This document shows positions 22,731 to 34,629 of a stretch of DNA of 64,000 bases, one piece after another. The first letter of the stretch is position 1, and every line of letters begins with the position of its first letter. The stretch spans positions 35,396,718 through 35,460,717 of the forward strand of contig CM069458.1 in NCBI GenBank assembly GCA_035610835.1, in the 5' to 3' direction. The position numbers were made by a program, and so were the translations under genes. The notes beneath the pieces are model-generated. The model did not search any database and was not told the origin of the DNA. It saw only the letters and a list, made by a program, of their open reading frames with translations. The DNA is from Ophiura sarsii. Taxonomy: Eukaryota > Echinodermata > Ophiuroidea > Amphilepidida > Ophiuridae.

Positions 22731-23228
22731 ACCGTAAATTATTATTGGGATAGGTATACAAATATTATTGAGCTTATATCAAAATATGAAAAAATCGATA
22801 TTTTTTAACGTTCTTAATCACAACATGTTACCATTAGGTCCTATCTAAATTCTAATAGCATAATTGGATTCCTTGTGAGATTACCGTTCACAAAATATAT
22901 ACTTTTTATGAGGTAGAATTAGTAAATAGTGCGATATGCTAATTCGAATCTCAGATGGTGTAAAATGTAAAAATCTGTACATACAACGGGAAGGGTGGCG
23001 AGTTCAGACCACAGACACAAGTGTTTATAAAATTGTCCGGCTTTAAAATATATAATAAAGCAGTCGTAGTGTTACGTTGTACATGTTCCGCAGTATTTCA
23101 TGTTGAAGTTTAAGTCATTCCCGCACAACGACTTAACCTTAAAGCTTAGGGGAGAAAAGTGTAAATTAAAAGAGTGTAGCAGATTATAGTTGTTTAAAAT
23201 AGCGTGCTTTACGATCATTATGTTTCAG

Positions 23229-23765
23229 GAAGAGTGGTTCCGGTGAAATTGCAGAAAACACTATCAATTTGTATTACGGCGCTTCAGACGCTATTGAAAC
23301 AATGACCAATGAAAATGGAACTCTATTCACGGATGTTTTCCCCAATTCCCAATGACCAATTACTTTACACTTCGTATATATATATGGAAATATGGAATTT
23401 GACATCTTTTTGGGCATGTGTGGCTCTGTTTATCAAGAAGCCGAGTTACTCAATCAATTCATGGCATTCGGGAGCGACATGTACTGGTATTACCGTGATT
23501 TTTATGCCGAGCAATACTTGGATTCAGATATATACAAACAAGCATTTGCAAATGGTCTGCTGGACTATGGAGTAAGCCCAGATGGTGTAAATGGCCACAG
23601 GTTTGATGACTTCGTCGATTCATTGTATGATGACTACTACTTGACAGACGCCTTCATTCTAGCTTTTGATAGCATCTATAACGACACGTATGAGTTGGTT
23701 ATAAGACATGCGCATTTGGTGGGCTCAACATCTGATATCATTGATATTGCAACTAATTATATGCA
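23229..23765 (+). CDS. DEG/ENaC-like channel, exon c, with in-frame TGA
   Basis: The acceptor is 'gtttcag' before 23229 and the donor 'ca|gtaagt' after 23765; phase is 2 in and 2 out. The reading frame fixed by exon b runs 41 codons, meets TGA at 23353-23355 (context 'tcc caa TGA cca'), then stays open in the same frame for 136 more codons to the donor. The second part is acidic and aromatic ('SDMYWYYRDFYAEQYLDSD', 'DDYYLTDAFILAFDSIYND'). With 178 codons this exon makes the stretch between the Cys motif and the pre-TM2 segment much longer than in ASICs. The TGA could be a loss-of-function mutation, an assembly error, recoding, or an unseen small intron. Confidence 0.6.
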
Positions 23766-24078
23766 GTAAGTATAACAGTTCTAGACTCAAGAGGAACAAT
23801 TAGAGCTTTCATAAAAAACTGTAACTTCCCAGGTACTATACGCTCATCATAACTCTACAAATAGTGTTCTCATTACTGTGAAGGGGTTTGTGTTGGCTGT
23901 ATTGATCAATTGAAGCATCCCCGAACCAAATGCTCAAATGAAAAACGGACTTCGTTTTAGTTTTTGACAAATTATATTTTTGTAAATATTTAGTCAATCT
24001 TCAATTTCAATGTTTCAAGTTAAAGAGAAGACATTTCTTTTTAAGTATTATTATTTGTAAGTAGGAGTTTTGAAGTTA
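23766..24078. other. Start of the 5.2-kb channel intron, no gene recognised
   Basis: AT-rich intron sequence before the 24079 MITE. The intron (23766-28942) is otherwise filled by elements listed separately. Confidence 0.5.
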
Positions 24079-24230
24079 AGGGCTAAGCAGACTCCACAAC
24101 GCTCCAACGCTGAGCGCAATCGTTGAGCACCGTTGACCAATCCGGCTGCGTCATTTTGTTGTGGTGGAGCTACTACGCATGTGTGAGAGCGCAAAGAGTT
24201 CGAGCGTTGTGGAGTCTGATGATGTGCCCT
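24079..24230. mobile_element. 150-bp MITE, TTA target duplication, copy 1
   Basis: The inverted ends 'agggctaagcagactccaca' and their complement bound the element, with TTA on both flanks. It is a close relative of 49251-49399, which is flanked by TGA on both sides. A 3-bp T-N-A duplication resembles PIF/Harbinger elements, which normally use TWA; that family name is inference. Confidence 0.8.
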
Positions 24231-24907
24231 TTATGATCATCTGGTAAGTTACTTTTTAGGGCATTTTACATAAAAACAACAGTTCCTACACAAACAATAC
24301 GCTTAATACCTTTAGTTAAAGACCCAGGCATCTACTCATTCCACCAGTGGCTTAATCCAGCCAATCTGCCAATTTAACACATTTGAGCAATAGAGAGCGC
24401 TAATACTAAATGTTTTGAATGCCTTTTACTCTTGATAACCATGTTCAGGAGACTCCGATTCCTCTTCAAAAATATGGTTAAATGTATTTACAAATATTGT
24501 TCGTATAAATCAGTTGATATAACAAAGTAAAACGATAAGAAACGTAAAAATGTCATTTTGATGATGCCCCTTTTTAATAATTTAACACCACAGTTTCTCA
24601 AAATAGTATTACATCAATGGTATTGTTGAATGTACATTCATTCAATGTTTAAACTATTTTAAATGTTTGAACTTTCACTTTGACATCTTTTTGCAAAGGT
24701 TTTAATGTATCCCATTATAATCAGGCTTTTCAAATAGGATATGCTAGTCATACATGTAATTTATGAGCGAGACGCATATTAGTATTGCTATCGTAGGGAT
24801 TATTATCCTTCTATATACACTCTTTATGTTGTGCAGTTGGTAGCTGAGAATAATATGCCTAAAGGGATAGGAAGCAAGGACTCGAGCTATTGTTGTTTAA
24901 GCCAAAT

Positions 24908-25279
24908 CTAACTGTCAAAGTTTGGAATTCGTGTCCAGCATCGTCTGCACACAAAGATAATGCCATGAACGATTCATCGCCTAAAATTGCTAAAATAAAA
25001 ATGTGGGCATAATGGTTAATGCCACACATTTCTATTTAAGCAATTTTTAGGCAATATTTCAGGCCTATTTTTTTATTTTTAAAGTAAACTATAATTAACA
25101 TTGAAAACTATATCATCGTCTGTAATTGAAAACAATGTGTTGGTTCCAGTTTATATACTTTACATTATACGTTTTTCGTGTTAATCGATGCACAAAATAA
25201 GCCAAAAGTCACATTTGAGACGATAAATCGTTCATGGCATTATCTATGCTGGACACGAATTACAAACTTTGACGGTTAG
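24908..25279. mobile_element. 372-bp foldback MITE in channel intron
   Basis: Terminal inverted repeats of about 65 bases: 'ctaactgtcaaagtttg' from 24908, mirrored as 'caaactttgacggttag' ending at 25279. Both arms also contain 'attcgtgtccagcat' and 'gataatgccatgaacgat'. The core carries a second 'gcaattttaggca'-type inverted pair. No coding sequence. Confidence 0.85.
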
Positions 25280-25466
25280 TATTGACTTAATACGTGATCG
25301 CAAATACCCATCGCAAAAGTCTAAAAAACTCTTTTCTACGTATAACTACAGTAAATAATCCTAAAACAGATAGTCTAAGTGTCCTTTTTGACATTTTTTC
25401 AAGATCAAATATCCAATTAATAAAAACTAGATACTAAAAAATTATTAGCCAAAATGTTGTTAAATT

Positions 25467-25542
25467 AGCACGGTTTGTGTAGTGGATAGAACGTTGACAT
25501 TAGGAGCGAAAGGTTGTGAGTTCGAGCCCCGTTATGGTCACT
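25467..25542 (+). tRNA. Degenerate tRNA-like sequence
   Basis: An A-box-like 'tgtgtagtggatagaacg' (25476-25493) and a B-box-like 'gagttcgagccc' (25518-25529) have tRNA-like spacing. The T-stem pairs poorly and no acceptor stem forms, so this is a tRNA pseudogene or a tRNA-derived SINE head. Confidence 0.4.
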
Positions 25543-26827
25543 TTTATTTTATATGCGGGGTCTTGACGCTATGGATTTGTGTGGCCGGCATCTAGGGGGG
25601 CTGGGGTACCGCGCCATTTTTGCCCGAATCAATGGTTATGACGTCATATTTTGGTAGATTTTCTGAACCTTTGTATTGGATTTACGTGCAAAATATATGC
25701 CCTTGGCATCATACTTTCCCAGGTGTATAGTTCATTTTGATTTTCAGATGTTCTAAAGTGGATGGATTTCTAACCAGTTTGATAAAGAAACACGATCCAT
25801 ACACCTCAGAATTGCAACAAAATGCTTAAAACAAGTTCACTTTTTGTGCCTTTGAACAGAGTGTCTGCCGGGAATGTTGAATTACACAGCGCATTATTCC
25901 ATGACCCCGGGGAATGTTCGCTGTGTATAACCACAGACTCAAGTAGAATAATGCAACGTCACTACACGACACAACGTTCAGTCATGAAGCTTAGCTTGTT
26001 CAGTTGATCGAGCAATGATTGTGGACCGTATAAATGACGCCATTTTTTGTGTTCGAAAATGTCAACGTTTTTTACCGTTCTTTCAAAAATAAGGAGTATA
26101 ATCACATTACAAACACATTTTGTGCGAGAGAAACACACAAATTTGGCAAAAATGGCACAATAAAAATCCGTTCATACGTTGGCCATGTCGTTGGCAATCG
26201 GTATGTTCCTTGTTATCCTTTTATTTTTTAAACTTGATGGTGGATTAATGTAACGTCATTGTCATGTTAATTTGTATAAATTATAAAGGCCGCACATGCA
26301 TTTATAGGTTTTTTTTATTTATTTATCTATCATTAAACTCTTGATTTATTTAACTTTGTATATAAACAATTAAAATGCGTAAACAATTATATTATTGCTC
26401 AATAAATAAGTGTTAAAACTTGTTTATGTTTGATAATGATAGCAAAACTTGTTGTAAAACCATTTTACCAGTGTGCCCAACAATTTCTCCTTTGCACACT
26501 TTGTTTATACATTCAGAGATATCACTTTTAGCTTGTTATAGCTAGGCTAATATACAATTGTAAGCAATAATGCGACCTCTTTGATTCAGGCTGGTAACAC
26601 AATCCCATAATGCATTTCGTTAAAACAGTGTAAATTATGTTTTCAACGATACGTATCACCTGATAACCACGATCGCGTTCGCAAAATATCGCAAAATGGC
26701 GCGGTACCACCCTCTCCCCCCCCCCCCCCCCCCCCCCTCCCCCCTAACCGGCAGCGTCTGTGTGCCCACACGGACAGCGCCGTCGGCGTTGAGTATACAC
26801 AGCAGCCGTATCAGACGTGTTTGGATA
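25543..26827. other. Intron sequence, no gene recognised
   Basis: Holds only short frames without domains, a 22-base C run (26716-26737) followed by a short hairpin 'gtctgtgtg/cacacggac' near 26755-26776, and AT-rich DNA. Confidence 0.45.
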
Positions 26828-27703
26828 CAGGGTGACCCAGAAAATGTTGAACCCAAAAATCATAAAATTCAATATTTTTTTTACCATTAAAATAACAAAA
26901 TATTGCATAACTCGTTCACCAGCTATGTGCCCATACATTAAACTTCTGAAACATTTTAGATCATAAAAATAGGCCACACGAATCTTAAAATACGTGTTAT
27001 TTTGTAAGAAGTGTTGTTTTGTAGTGTAAGTGAAGTGCAAAAAAATGGTTTCATGCTACATGAGCAGAACAAGTGCCTGATTGAAACCATTTCTGCACAG
27101 TATCTCATTAATATTCATTTATTATGTAAATCAATATTATTATTATATAAGAGACATTGAAAATAAAAACTGAAGTCCCCTTTGACTTCATTTGACAATG
27201 TTAATTTGATAAATACAGATCAAAAGAAAAGATTACTTAACTCACCGTACAACCTTTAATTATTTATATGTTTTTGATACCTTTTAATCTCTTTTAGCAT
27301 TTTTAATTTTCAATTTTGATGTTATCTTTGTGTACATTTCTATGTGCCATTTGAAGTTTTTATACCAATTTAATAACCATGTAATTCAGCTTTTAGCTGT
27401 GATTTGGTGACAATAAACTATAACTATAACTATAACTATAACTTAGAACAGAATTAAGTTTCATATCTGAACCAAGTTACAATTTTTTCACTTTTACAAA
27501 AGGGCGAAAACACCCCCTGTCACACAATCAAGTGTATCTTTAGTTTGGTAAGGCCAATTTACATGATCTAAAGTTCTCCAGAAAGCGGAATCAATTGTTG
27601 ACATAATCGTTGAAAACAGAATGCCATATTCATTTATTTTCATTTTCATTTTTTTTTTTTTAAGTTCGTGATTTTTGGGTTCAACATTTTCTGGGTCACC
27701 CTG
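26828..27703. mobile_element. Tc1/mariner-type MITE with TA duplication
   Basis: Begins 'CAGGGTGACCCAGAAAATG' and ends in its complement; about 38 bases of inverted terminus. TA lies directly outside both ends (26826-26827, 27704-27705). CAGGG-type ends with TA are typical of mariner-like elements. The element contains a foreign retroelement 3' end (27230-27441) and no transposase. Confidence 0.85.
27230..27441 (+). mobile_element. 3' end of a non-LTR retroelement, (ACTATA)n tail
   Basis: AT-rich 3'-UTR-like sequence reaches 'ggtgacaataaac' and then 4-5 copies of 'tataac' (27417-27441). Tails of short repeats after an AATAAA-like signal are usual for CR1/L2-type elements and their SINEs. It sits inside the 26828-27703 mariner-type MITE, so it inserted later. 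Confidence 0.6.
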
Positions 27704-27759
27704 TACACCTGGGTAAACAATATTAGATCGAGTCCTTGCTTCCTATCCCTTTATGTAAA

Positions 27760-28444
27760 TTGTGACCTGGCACCAAAAATGAGAGTTAAGTCGCAAAAAC
27801 TAAAAATGATTTATTCACATTTTCAGAAAGTAGATGTCCTCAGGTTTAAAATGACTCCAAAGTTGGTATAATAGGCCATTCCAAAGTGAATTTATGATAA
27901 ATTGAAGTTAATCACGGCTGAATTATTGAATTGGAGAAAAAGGCCTTCAACGTCAGTGAAGCTTTTTCGTCACTTGGCAATCACAGGTCTTAATCGCAAG
28001 ATTGTGTATGCCAAAGATCTCTTATTAAACGGCCTCTCATTCGTTCATTTGGGAGTATACAGAGTTCAAACTACTATATATAAATAGCTTCGGAAAGCCC
28101 TGACCTTTAAGACCATACCACATTTGCTATAAGGCATAATATTTTAAACACTTGTAAATGACGATGTAAACATGGTAATTTCGAGACATTTAAAAACATT
28201 TTTCATCTGTTTGCGTTTATTTCTTGAGATGTAAGAATAAAATGCCCTCTCTAAAATGACTTTAAAATATATTTAGACCCAAAATATTATCTTAATACTT
28301 TGGAATGTGATACATAAATAGTTTATCTTTCCGAAAATGAAAATATCTCATTTTCGACCTCCCCTCGTCAAATCGACTGTTTCAGGCCAAATCTCAAAAT
28401 CAGCACCTGCGACTTTACGCTCTTTTTGTTGTGCCAGGTCACAA
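27760..28444. mobile_element. 685-bp MITE in channel intron
   Basis: Inverted ends 'ttgtgacctggcaccaaaaa' and their complement continue to 'taagtcgca', giving about 36 bases. The short open frame inside (27902-28087) has no recognisable domain. Just upstream, 27727-27756 is complementary to 24853-24885 ('agggataggaagcaaggact'), a separate dispersed repeat. Confidence 0.8.
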
Positions 28445-28942
28445 TTAGTCTTAGGCTTGTAGGGGTTCAAGTCTTTCTTGTAAATTTGACCTATACCTTT
28501 CTATATAGAGCTTCATAACTGTAACAAGAAGTAGGTTGGCAATATCAAGTTTGGTCAAGTATCACTATTCCTATAATGATTTCTTAACTGCTTTTATAAC
28601 ACCAAACATGAGTGATGTGATCATGCATCATCAGTCTGAAGTCGAAAATATCTAATATTCAGATATCTGCTCGATGGTTTTGGTTATTTGCAAAGCTTCA
28701 TTTTGCAGAAATACCCATCACAAATGGACACTTAAATCAAAATAACATGATATGACCGTTATAATAACGTACGTGTATATTTTTCAATACAGTATCAATT
28801 AATAATGTTCCACTATAAATCTATTCAAAGCATCGTCCCAATCAATTTCGATACGGAATTACACTCTAAAACTGAAATCATACTGACAAACCCTATTGCT
28901 GATATGAATGATTATTTTTTACAACTTTCTTCACTCTCTCAG
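28445..28942. other. Intron sequence up to exon d
   Basis: AT-rich, no gene recognised. It ends in the pyrimidine tract 'ttcttcactctctcag' before exon d. Confidence 0.5.
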
Positions 28943-29034
28943 GCGCAATTTATTGCATCTTGATGTTTTCTACGGCGATTTGAAAGTTGAGTCAATAGTG
29001 GAGCAACCTTCATACGAGCTATTTCAATTTGTAT
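28943..29034 (+). CDS. DEG/ENaC-like channel, exon d (pre-TM2)
   Basis: The acceptor is 'cactctctcag' and the donor 'tat|gtaagt'. It enters in phase 2 and leaves in phase 1. It encodes 'RNLLHLDVFYGDLKVESIVE' followed by 'QPSYELFQFV', matching the family segment 'N-L-L-x-L-D-I-F/Y-F-E-x-L-x-x-E' that leads from the palm domain into TM2. The conservation of this small exon and its splice sites argues for a real channel gene rather than a chance ORF. Confidence 0.85.
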
Positions 29035-29180
29035 GTAAGTATTCTTGTACATCTAGATACACGGTTTTCAGATGTCCATTTTAACGATTCGGTGATAAAT
29101 TTTTGAAATTTAAATTATCCTGCCTTAGATACTTGTGTCAAATGTGTCATTTGCCTGGAATGCAAAGTGTAGCCACTTAA

Positions 29181-29601
29181 GGGGGTGTGGACTCTCAGGT
29201 ACAGCCTCCGTAAAACTACCGTAACTTCCTAATAAAATTCCCTAGGAATGGTCTTTTTATTTTTTAATATCTTATTTATTTTTGGAATTATAGACCAAAA
29301 AGTGCCAAAACACTTTTTGGTCTATAATTCAAAAAATAAATAAGATATTAAAAACAAAACCATTCATAGGGAATTTTATTAGGAATATAATGAAACTAGT
29401 ATGACAACATTTGACAAAATACATTTTGAGTTATCTTTGCAGAACTTAAAATGGGTCAAAAACGCGTTTTTATAATTTTCTCCAAAATGGTCAATTTTAT
29501 GATCATGGTTGGAAGAAAATATATACTTTTATATAGATTAAATGAATAATGAAGGAGTTACAGCAGTTTTACGGAGGTTGTGCTGAAGGGTCCCCCCCCC
29601 C

Positions 29602-29640
<39 letters not shown>
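29181..29640. mobile_element. Foldback element ending in poly-C, in channel intron
   Basis: The left end GGGGG at 29181 leads into 'tacagcctccgtaaaact'. The right end mirrors it ('agttttacggaggttgtgct', 29564-29583) and closes in C runs at 29592-29601 and 29603-29640. Nested inside is a long palindrome (29228-29383). The layout of G5 at one end and long C at the other repeats that of 4013-4386. Confidence 0.75.
29228..29383. repeat. Long palindrome, about 75-bp arms
   Basis: 'cctaataaaattccct' at 29228 to its complement ending at 29383 pairs almost throughout, with a loop of about 5 bases near 29305. It lies in the last channel intron and would form a stable dsRNA hairpin in the pre-mRNA. 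Confidence 0.9.
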
Positions 29641-30347
29641 TTTAAGCTTAAGATACTTAGTAAATACACACTGGCGCCAAAATTCTTCGTAAATTCGTGT
29701 TTGTTGCCTGTTTTGATCATCAGATTTCATACAACACCCGATAAATCGAGATAAATCAACAGCTACACAGTGAAATCCCACACACATTTGCCTTATTATA
29801 TAAAGATTTTCTTTTCGGGGTATTATTGGTCAAAACTATTTTTGTATCTGATACCAAATACATCGAAAGACCATGTATGCATTGCACATTTGTACCACAG
29901 ATCCTATAATCTGTGGTTATAAACGACCTCTGCAATGAAAGAATAGGCAAATGGCGCATGATTATCACTTAACATTTATTTAAGAGTTCCGTAAGCGTAT
30001 TGTTTAACGCATGTCTAGTTGTATCAAGTGTATTATTAACTATAGGTTTCAACAGGTATGTTCACCAGTATACTTTTAAATGTTCAGATGAGTTTATGGG
30101 GACTCATAACATAACCATAACATTGCTAACTTTTGCTAGATTCGGGCATAATTCCTGAGACCTTATTAGTGCCCGATTCCGAGTCCTTCACCTCTGGGTC
30201 CGAGTCCTCAAAAGATGGACTTGAGACCGGTCTCGAGTCCTCCATCACCTACTGAGCTGTAACGTACTATTAGTGGTACAAATATCCATACGTAAATGTA
30301 TATCCCTCTAATACTTCCTACTTTGTATCATTGTTATCATCCCACAG
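29641..30347. other. Intron sequence up to exon e
   Basis: No gene recognised. Around 30165-30240 'gagtcc' recurs about five times in a decayed short repeat. It ends with the acceptor tract 'ttgttatcatcccacag'. Confidence 0.5.
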
Positions 30348-30523
30348 GTGACATAGGAGGAGCGTTAGGTCTATTCTTCGGGGCAAGTCTTCTATCGTTT
30401 ATCGAAACAGTGGATTTCTGGTTTACTCGGGAGGGAGGATGCTGTGGATCATCCAAGAAAGAAACAAACAACGCGGAGAAGAAGAGAACAGACGTACCAA
30501 CCGAAATCATCACAATAACTTAA
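30348..30523 (+). CDS. DEG/ENaC-like channel, last exon e (TM2 and tail)
   Basis: The acceptor 'catcccacag' precedes 30348. The preceding T plus GT gives Cys, then 'DIGGALGLFFGASLLSFIE': the family's most conserved block, with the G-A-S selectivity-filter triplet and TM2. 'TVDFWF' follows, then a short basic cytosolic tail ('CCGSSKKETNN...KKRTDVPTEIITIT') and TAA at 30521-30523. The family is confident. The channel would be a trimeric plasma-membrane cation channel, ligand unknown. Whether this locus is expressed as a full protein depends on the TGA in exon c and the missing 5' exons. A possible AATAAA signal lies at 31010-31015. Confidence 0.92.
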
Positions 30524-31114
30524 TTTGAAATTTAGCATGGTTTTAAGACACTAATAATAATACCGTAGATACTCGATATCATGCCGATTTTGAAACTCTG
30601 ATAGAGAGGGCGCCCTTCCGCGATTATAGCCGGCTATTAAAAAGATAAATTAATTTCGGCAGCGCTGAAAATGACGCAAGTAGGCCTAATGTTCGTAGTA
30701 TATAGTCAGTTCAGTCAGTCGTTTAATAGCGCGATCACTAATGAGAGAGATGAGCTCTTTCTGTTATGAAGATACCGTAGATTCTCCTAGTTAATTATGT
30801 TGCATAGATGCTCGATCATTCGGAGATCGAAATTTGCAGGTGCGTTGACGTTAATGAATTATGATCGAAATTATAGAACCCAGAACGCTTGACCTAAAAG
30901 TTGTCTACCTCTAGTCCATCTAACTGTATATTGGGCAATCGTTATGACAGGTTTAGACAATATACATTTGATTGTTAGCTTTCAGTGTGTGTGTGTTATG
31001 TATATTTCAAATAAAATATACGCCCCCCAAATTTCCCAAAATTACTCATTTCTGGTCGAATAACTCAATAGATCACCACTAGTTCATTACTCATTGAACA
31101 CGACGGTCGTTTCA
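30524..31114. other. Probable 3' UTR and spacer
   Basis: Includes a short (GT)n run near 30985 and AATAAA at 31010. 'ataccgtaga' occurs at 30561 and 30770. No gene recognised. Confidence 0.4.
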
Positions 31115-31196
31115 ATGAGTATGGCCGAGCGGTTTAGACTATAATCTATAAATCTATTGGATTCTCCCCGCGTCGGTTCGAATCCTGCTTAATACC
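31115..31196 (+). tRNA. tRNA-Ser-like pseudogene
   Basis: 'TGGCCGAGCGGTTTAGAC' and 'TCTCCCCGCG.CGGTTCGAATCCTGC' follow the eukaryotic tRNA-Ser pattern, including the long variable arm. The acceptor arms do not pair and the D-arm/anticodon region is AT-rich, so it looks like a decayed tRNA-Ser gene or SINE head. Confidence 0.55.
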
Positions 31197-31483
31197 TTTT
31201 GTTACAAAAAGCGATTTAGTCTCTGTGTATTGGAAAATGACGTATATTTTTACTCCGCACATTTTTATTCATGGATGTAATTGCCTACCTCCAGAGTATC
31301 TTAACTGCATTATTGCCAAGATATGTTTCACATCTTAATGTCGGGAATCTTATAACCTTTAACAATTTTACATTCCAATAAATGTTTTAATTCAAGATTT
31401 GTACTCAAATATATTTTCTATTTATATTAGGCCTACTCCTTTATTTTCATATCAGTTTGAACTTATTAAGGAGCTACACTTAA

Positions 31484-31669
31484 ACACTTTCCACGCGGCA
31501 GGCGTCTGCAGACGACATTCCAAAATGTCACAGAATATTTCAAAAATTGAAATAAGTATACATGCCTAGTATTTTTTCATTAATCCTTTTGATAGACCTT
31601 GCCAGCTGGTAAGGGTTTCTGACAATTCTGTTCTATAAACAATAAAAGCAACAGCAGCATGGAAAGTGT
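31484..31669. mobile_element. 186-bp MITE ('acactttccacgcggca' ends)
   Basis: Imperfect inverted ends 'acactttccacgcggc' / 'gcagcatggaaagtgt'. The subterminal 'gtctgcagacgacattccaa' is also present, inverted, in 37247-37474, so these are members of one family. Confidence 0.65.
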
Positions 31670-33663
31670 AAAGGGCTCAAACCAAACTTGTGTTTTGACA
31701 GAATGTCCGTCACCCCGAATTTGTTCCTATTTTACACGGGTTGTTTATTTTTGATGTGACACAATCAGTTGCAAATTAGCTATGTAATCGTTTCGTTGTC
31801 ATTATTAATCGTCTTCTAAAATGACATTAAAAATCGATAATTGCTACATCAACTAGTATCGAATAACAATCTCAACATTCTTCAATGGGTATTTAAGCGA
31901 TGTGCAACCAAGTGAGAATCAGTATTAAGCGTGCTATATGCAATAGATAAACTCCTCACAAAAAGTATCGAAACACTTAAAAATGATCCGATATATAACG
32001 GCTCGAAAATGTATGCATTAATCGAAGCAAATAACCAAGCGCATAATGTTGTTCTGCGTATTTTGACACCTCGATCGATGAGATACGATGTTGCGGAGCG
32101 GAGTTATTGTCATTTCAATGGTCAAATATATAGAGTGGGTATAATATTTTCATTAAAAACGTTGGTGTCCCTATATTGACCCCAGATTTTACATATGTTA
32201 CGGGAAAAATGCAAAAAAGCTTGAAATGTAAAATCCTTTCAGAATTTCTTACCAATGTCAAAGAGTATGTTGAAGAACCTTAAAAGTTAGGTCCTGGTGC
32301 ATTTCCAGCTCATTTGCTCAAATTATGTAGTGGTGGGGTTTTTTCAGACACCTTTATTTTCAATACCCTGTGGCCTGTGCTTCATATTTGTTCTTTCGCA
32401 TCAACTGAACCATTTCCTGAACACTATTATATTGCTCTTTAAACATTAGGAAATTATAAAATAAATAGTATACATCAAATACAAAATAAATGACATTTCA
32501 AAAACCTTTCCCATTTTTGTCCCTATTCACCCCATGTCCCTGTGCATCCCGTTTTACGGTACAACTAGACGCTGACTTTGCAAATATAGCAAATTATTAT
32601 TTGTTATAGCAGCGTTATTAAACGTTGGTACGTTGTTCCACGAAATTTAATAGGTATAAATGTGTCTAAAGTGTGTTGCAAAAACATGCATTTCTTGTGC
32701 ATGACAATAAACAGAGACGATGGGCTTTATCTACTGAGTGCTGCTATGTCATCCTAAACACTGCAACTAACCGACCGACAACAGATCGGCATCACTGCAC
32801 ACCAAGTGTTGCAGAAGAAAAACGGGTTGTTTCCGAAACGTCCAACACACAAGTAAGTGTTTATTTCTTAAACTAGATAATCATGAAGAATCGCATTTAA
32901 CTCACCTTATCCTGAATTTCTTGCATTTGCTTGAAAACTACGCCCATATATGACGTGAAATTGACGGTCAACCTAAATCCTGAACATGACCAACGAAGTT
33001 AAATATTATTGAAGGGAGGATGCTGTCATTAAGATGTTTCAAGGTGATTACTGAACATGATTTAAAAGCAATTAAAGCAATCAGTTTCTATAAAAACGAT
33101 ACATCGATCAGTTACCAGGAAACGTGGATGTTATTTTAAACATGGTATACGGTCATCATTGGTTACTATTTATTTGATCGATTTGTTTGACAAATTAGAT
33201 AGTTAATGGACATCACCACTTACAAAAGTGCTTCCGTTAAAAGTGTAGGGAAGCTAATTCCATTATAATTAGTAATGGTGATATGATTGATGTACCTATA
33301 TAATTAAACAACGTATGCCTCAAGTAGTTTGCAAGATCAATGAGGCATTGTATGCTTGACTTTCGATCTAATAAGAAGTGCATTGTTATGATATTTCAAA
33401 CGTGATGGCCAATGCGGTAGACCAAGATGACTCAAAACCAGGGAGAGGTTGTTGTTCTGCATTTGATCAATGCCTTCAGGAAACAAGCTTTATGGTATTT
33501 AAATATCTAACTGGTGCACATAGTGGATCATTTAGGAGATCATTCAGGTCGAATATTATGTACATTGGTGCAAAGGTATTGTAGTGCAGGGACGACCATC
33601 TCTATTGAAATGTCGTTAAGAACTGATACTACATGTGTGTTTCAAGTGCACACACCCCGTAAT
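31670..33663. other. No gene recognised
   Basis: AT-rich. Short frames (31931-32179, 32673-32876, 33378-33584) have no recognisable domain. 32262-32330 ('atgtcaaagagtatgttg', 'taggtcctggtgcattt') is related to the arms of 53611-54588. Confidence 0.4.
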
Positions 33664-34020
33664 GGGCTATTTCAGAAAAAATACCCCCCCCCCCCCCCCC
33701 CTATCCTATAGAAGAACAAAATATTATTTCAAAATAAATCTGGAAATCCAGGGGTCATGGGTAGGGGAATTGGGTATAGCGGAATAGTGATAATGAAAAT
33801 TTGTTTGGAATTCCGGGAACGTTAATGACAATTGGTTCGGAATTCCGGGAAATTTGATGAATTTCAGGTTATACTTTGAAAAAAGTCTGGAATTCCGAGT
33901 TCCTCTATAGGGTGGCTGACTAAATGCGAGACCAACAAATCTGGCCTCGACTATTGAAAAACAAGTTTGGAATTCCGAAACTCCATTTTTAGGGGTTGCA
34001 CATGTTTTCTGGAATGGCCC
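33664..34020. mobile_element. MITE with internal poly-C
   Basis: Inverted ends 'gggctatttcagaaaa' / 'ttttctggaatggccc'. An 18-base C run (33684-33701) sits just inside the left end. The body repeats 'ggaattccg(gga)' four or five times. No coding sequence. Confidence 0.65.
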
Positions 34021-34629
34021 AATATCTTGCTCACTGGTTACCCTTTGGTGTTATGAATTAGGATAGACCCCTCGGTAAATCCACTTTTAACGTCCTACAA
34101 AGCGCTGTAAATTTACCTAAATGTTTTATCCAATTTCGTGAGATGGAATGAGCAGATGTTGCAGGAAACATGAATTTATTAATAAATAATGAGAAGAGAT
34201 TCAGCAACTCATATAATGTCAAAGACTACATTCCAGATTTAATATGGGATAATGTTGACACAATAACCAAGTGTCCTAAGACTTTTGTTGTCTAGTGTAT
34301 GTTACAATGTATCAAAGATAGTCTAATTAGGGGAAACGTATGTACGCCAAGTCGTTTGAAGCTATGTTTGTTTCGCATCAAGATGAAGACCATGTAGTAT
34401 TTAGTCCTGTCATCTATCAGTCTCGATCTGAACAATATGCGCACATTATCCGTGCGTTCGAGTTTAATTCTATAAAAACACTGGGTGGAGAATTTATGTA
34501 CAATACAACTTATAGTTACATCAATCGCACACGGTGAATGTATGTGCTAATTTAATATTTTGAAATTGTCAGAGGTTTTTGCATTTTTACCGTGGCATAT
34601 CTTTTATAACGTTAGTTTTGTGTCACAAC

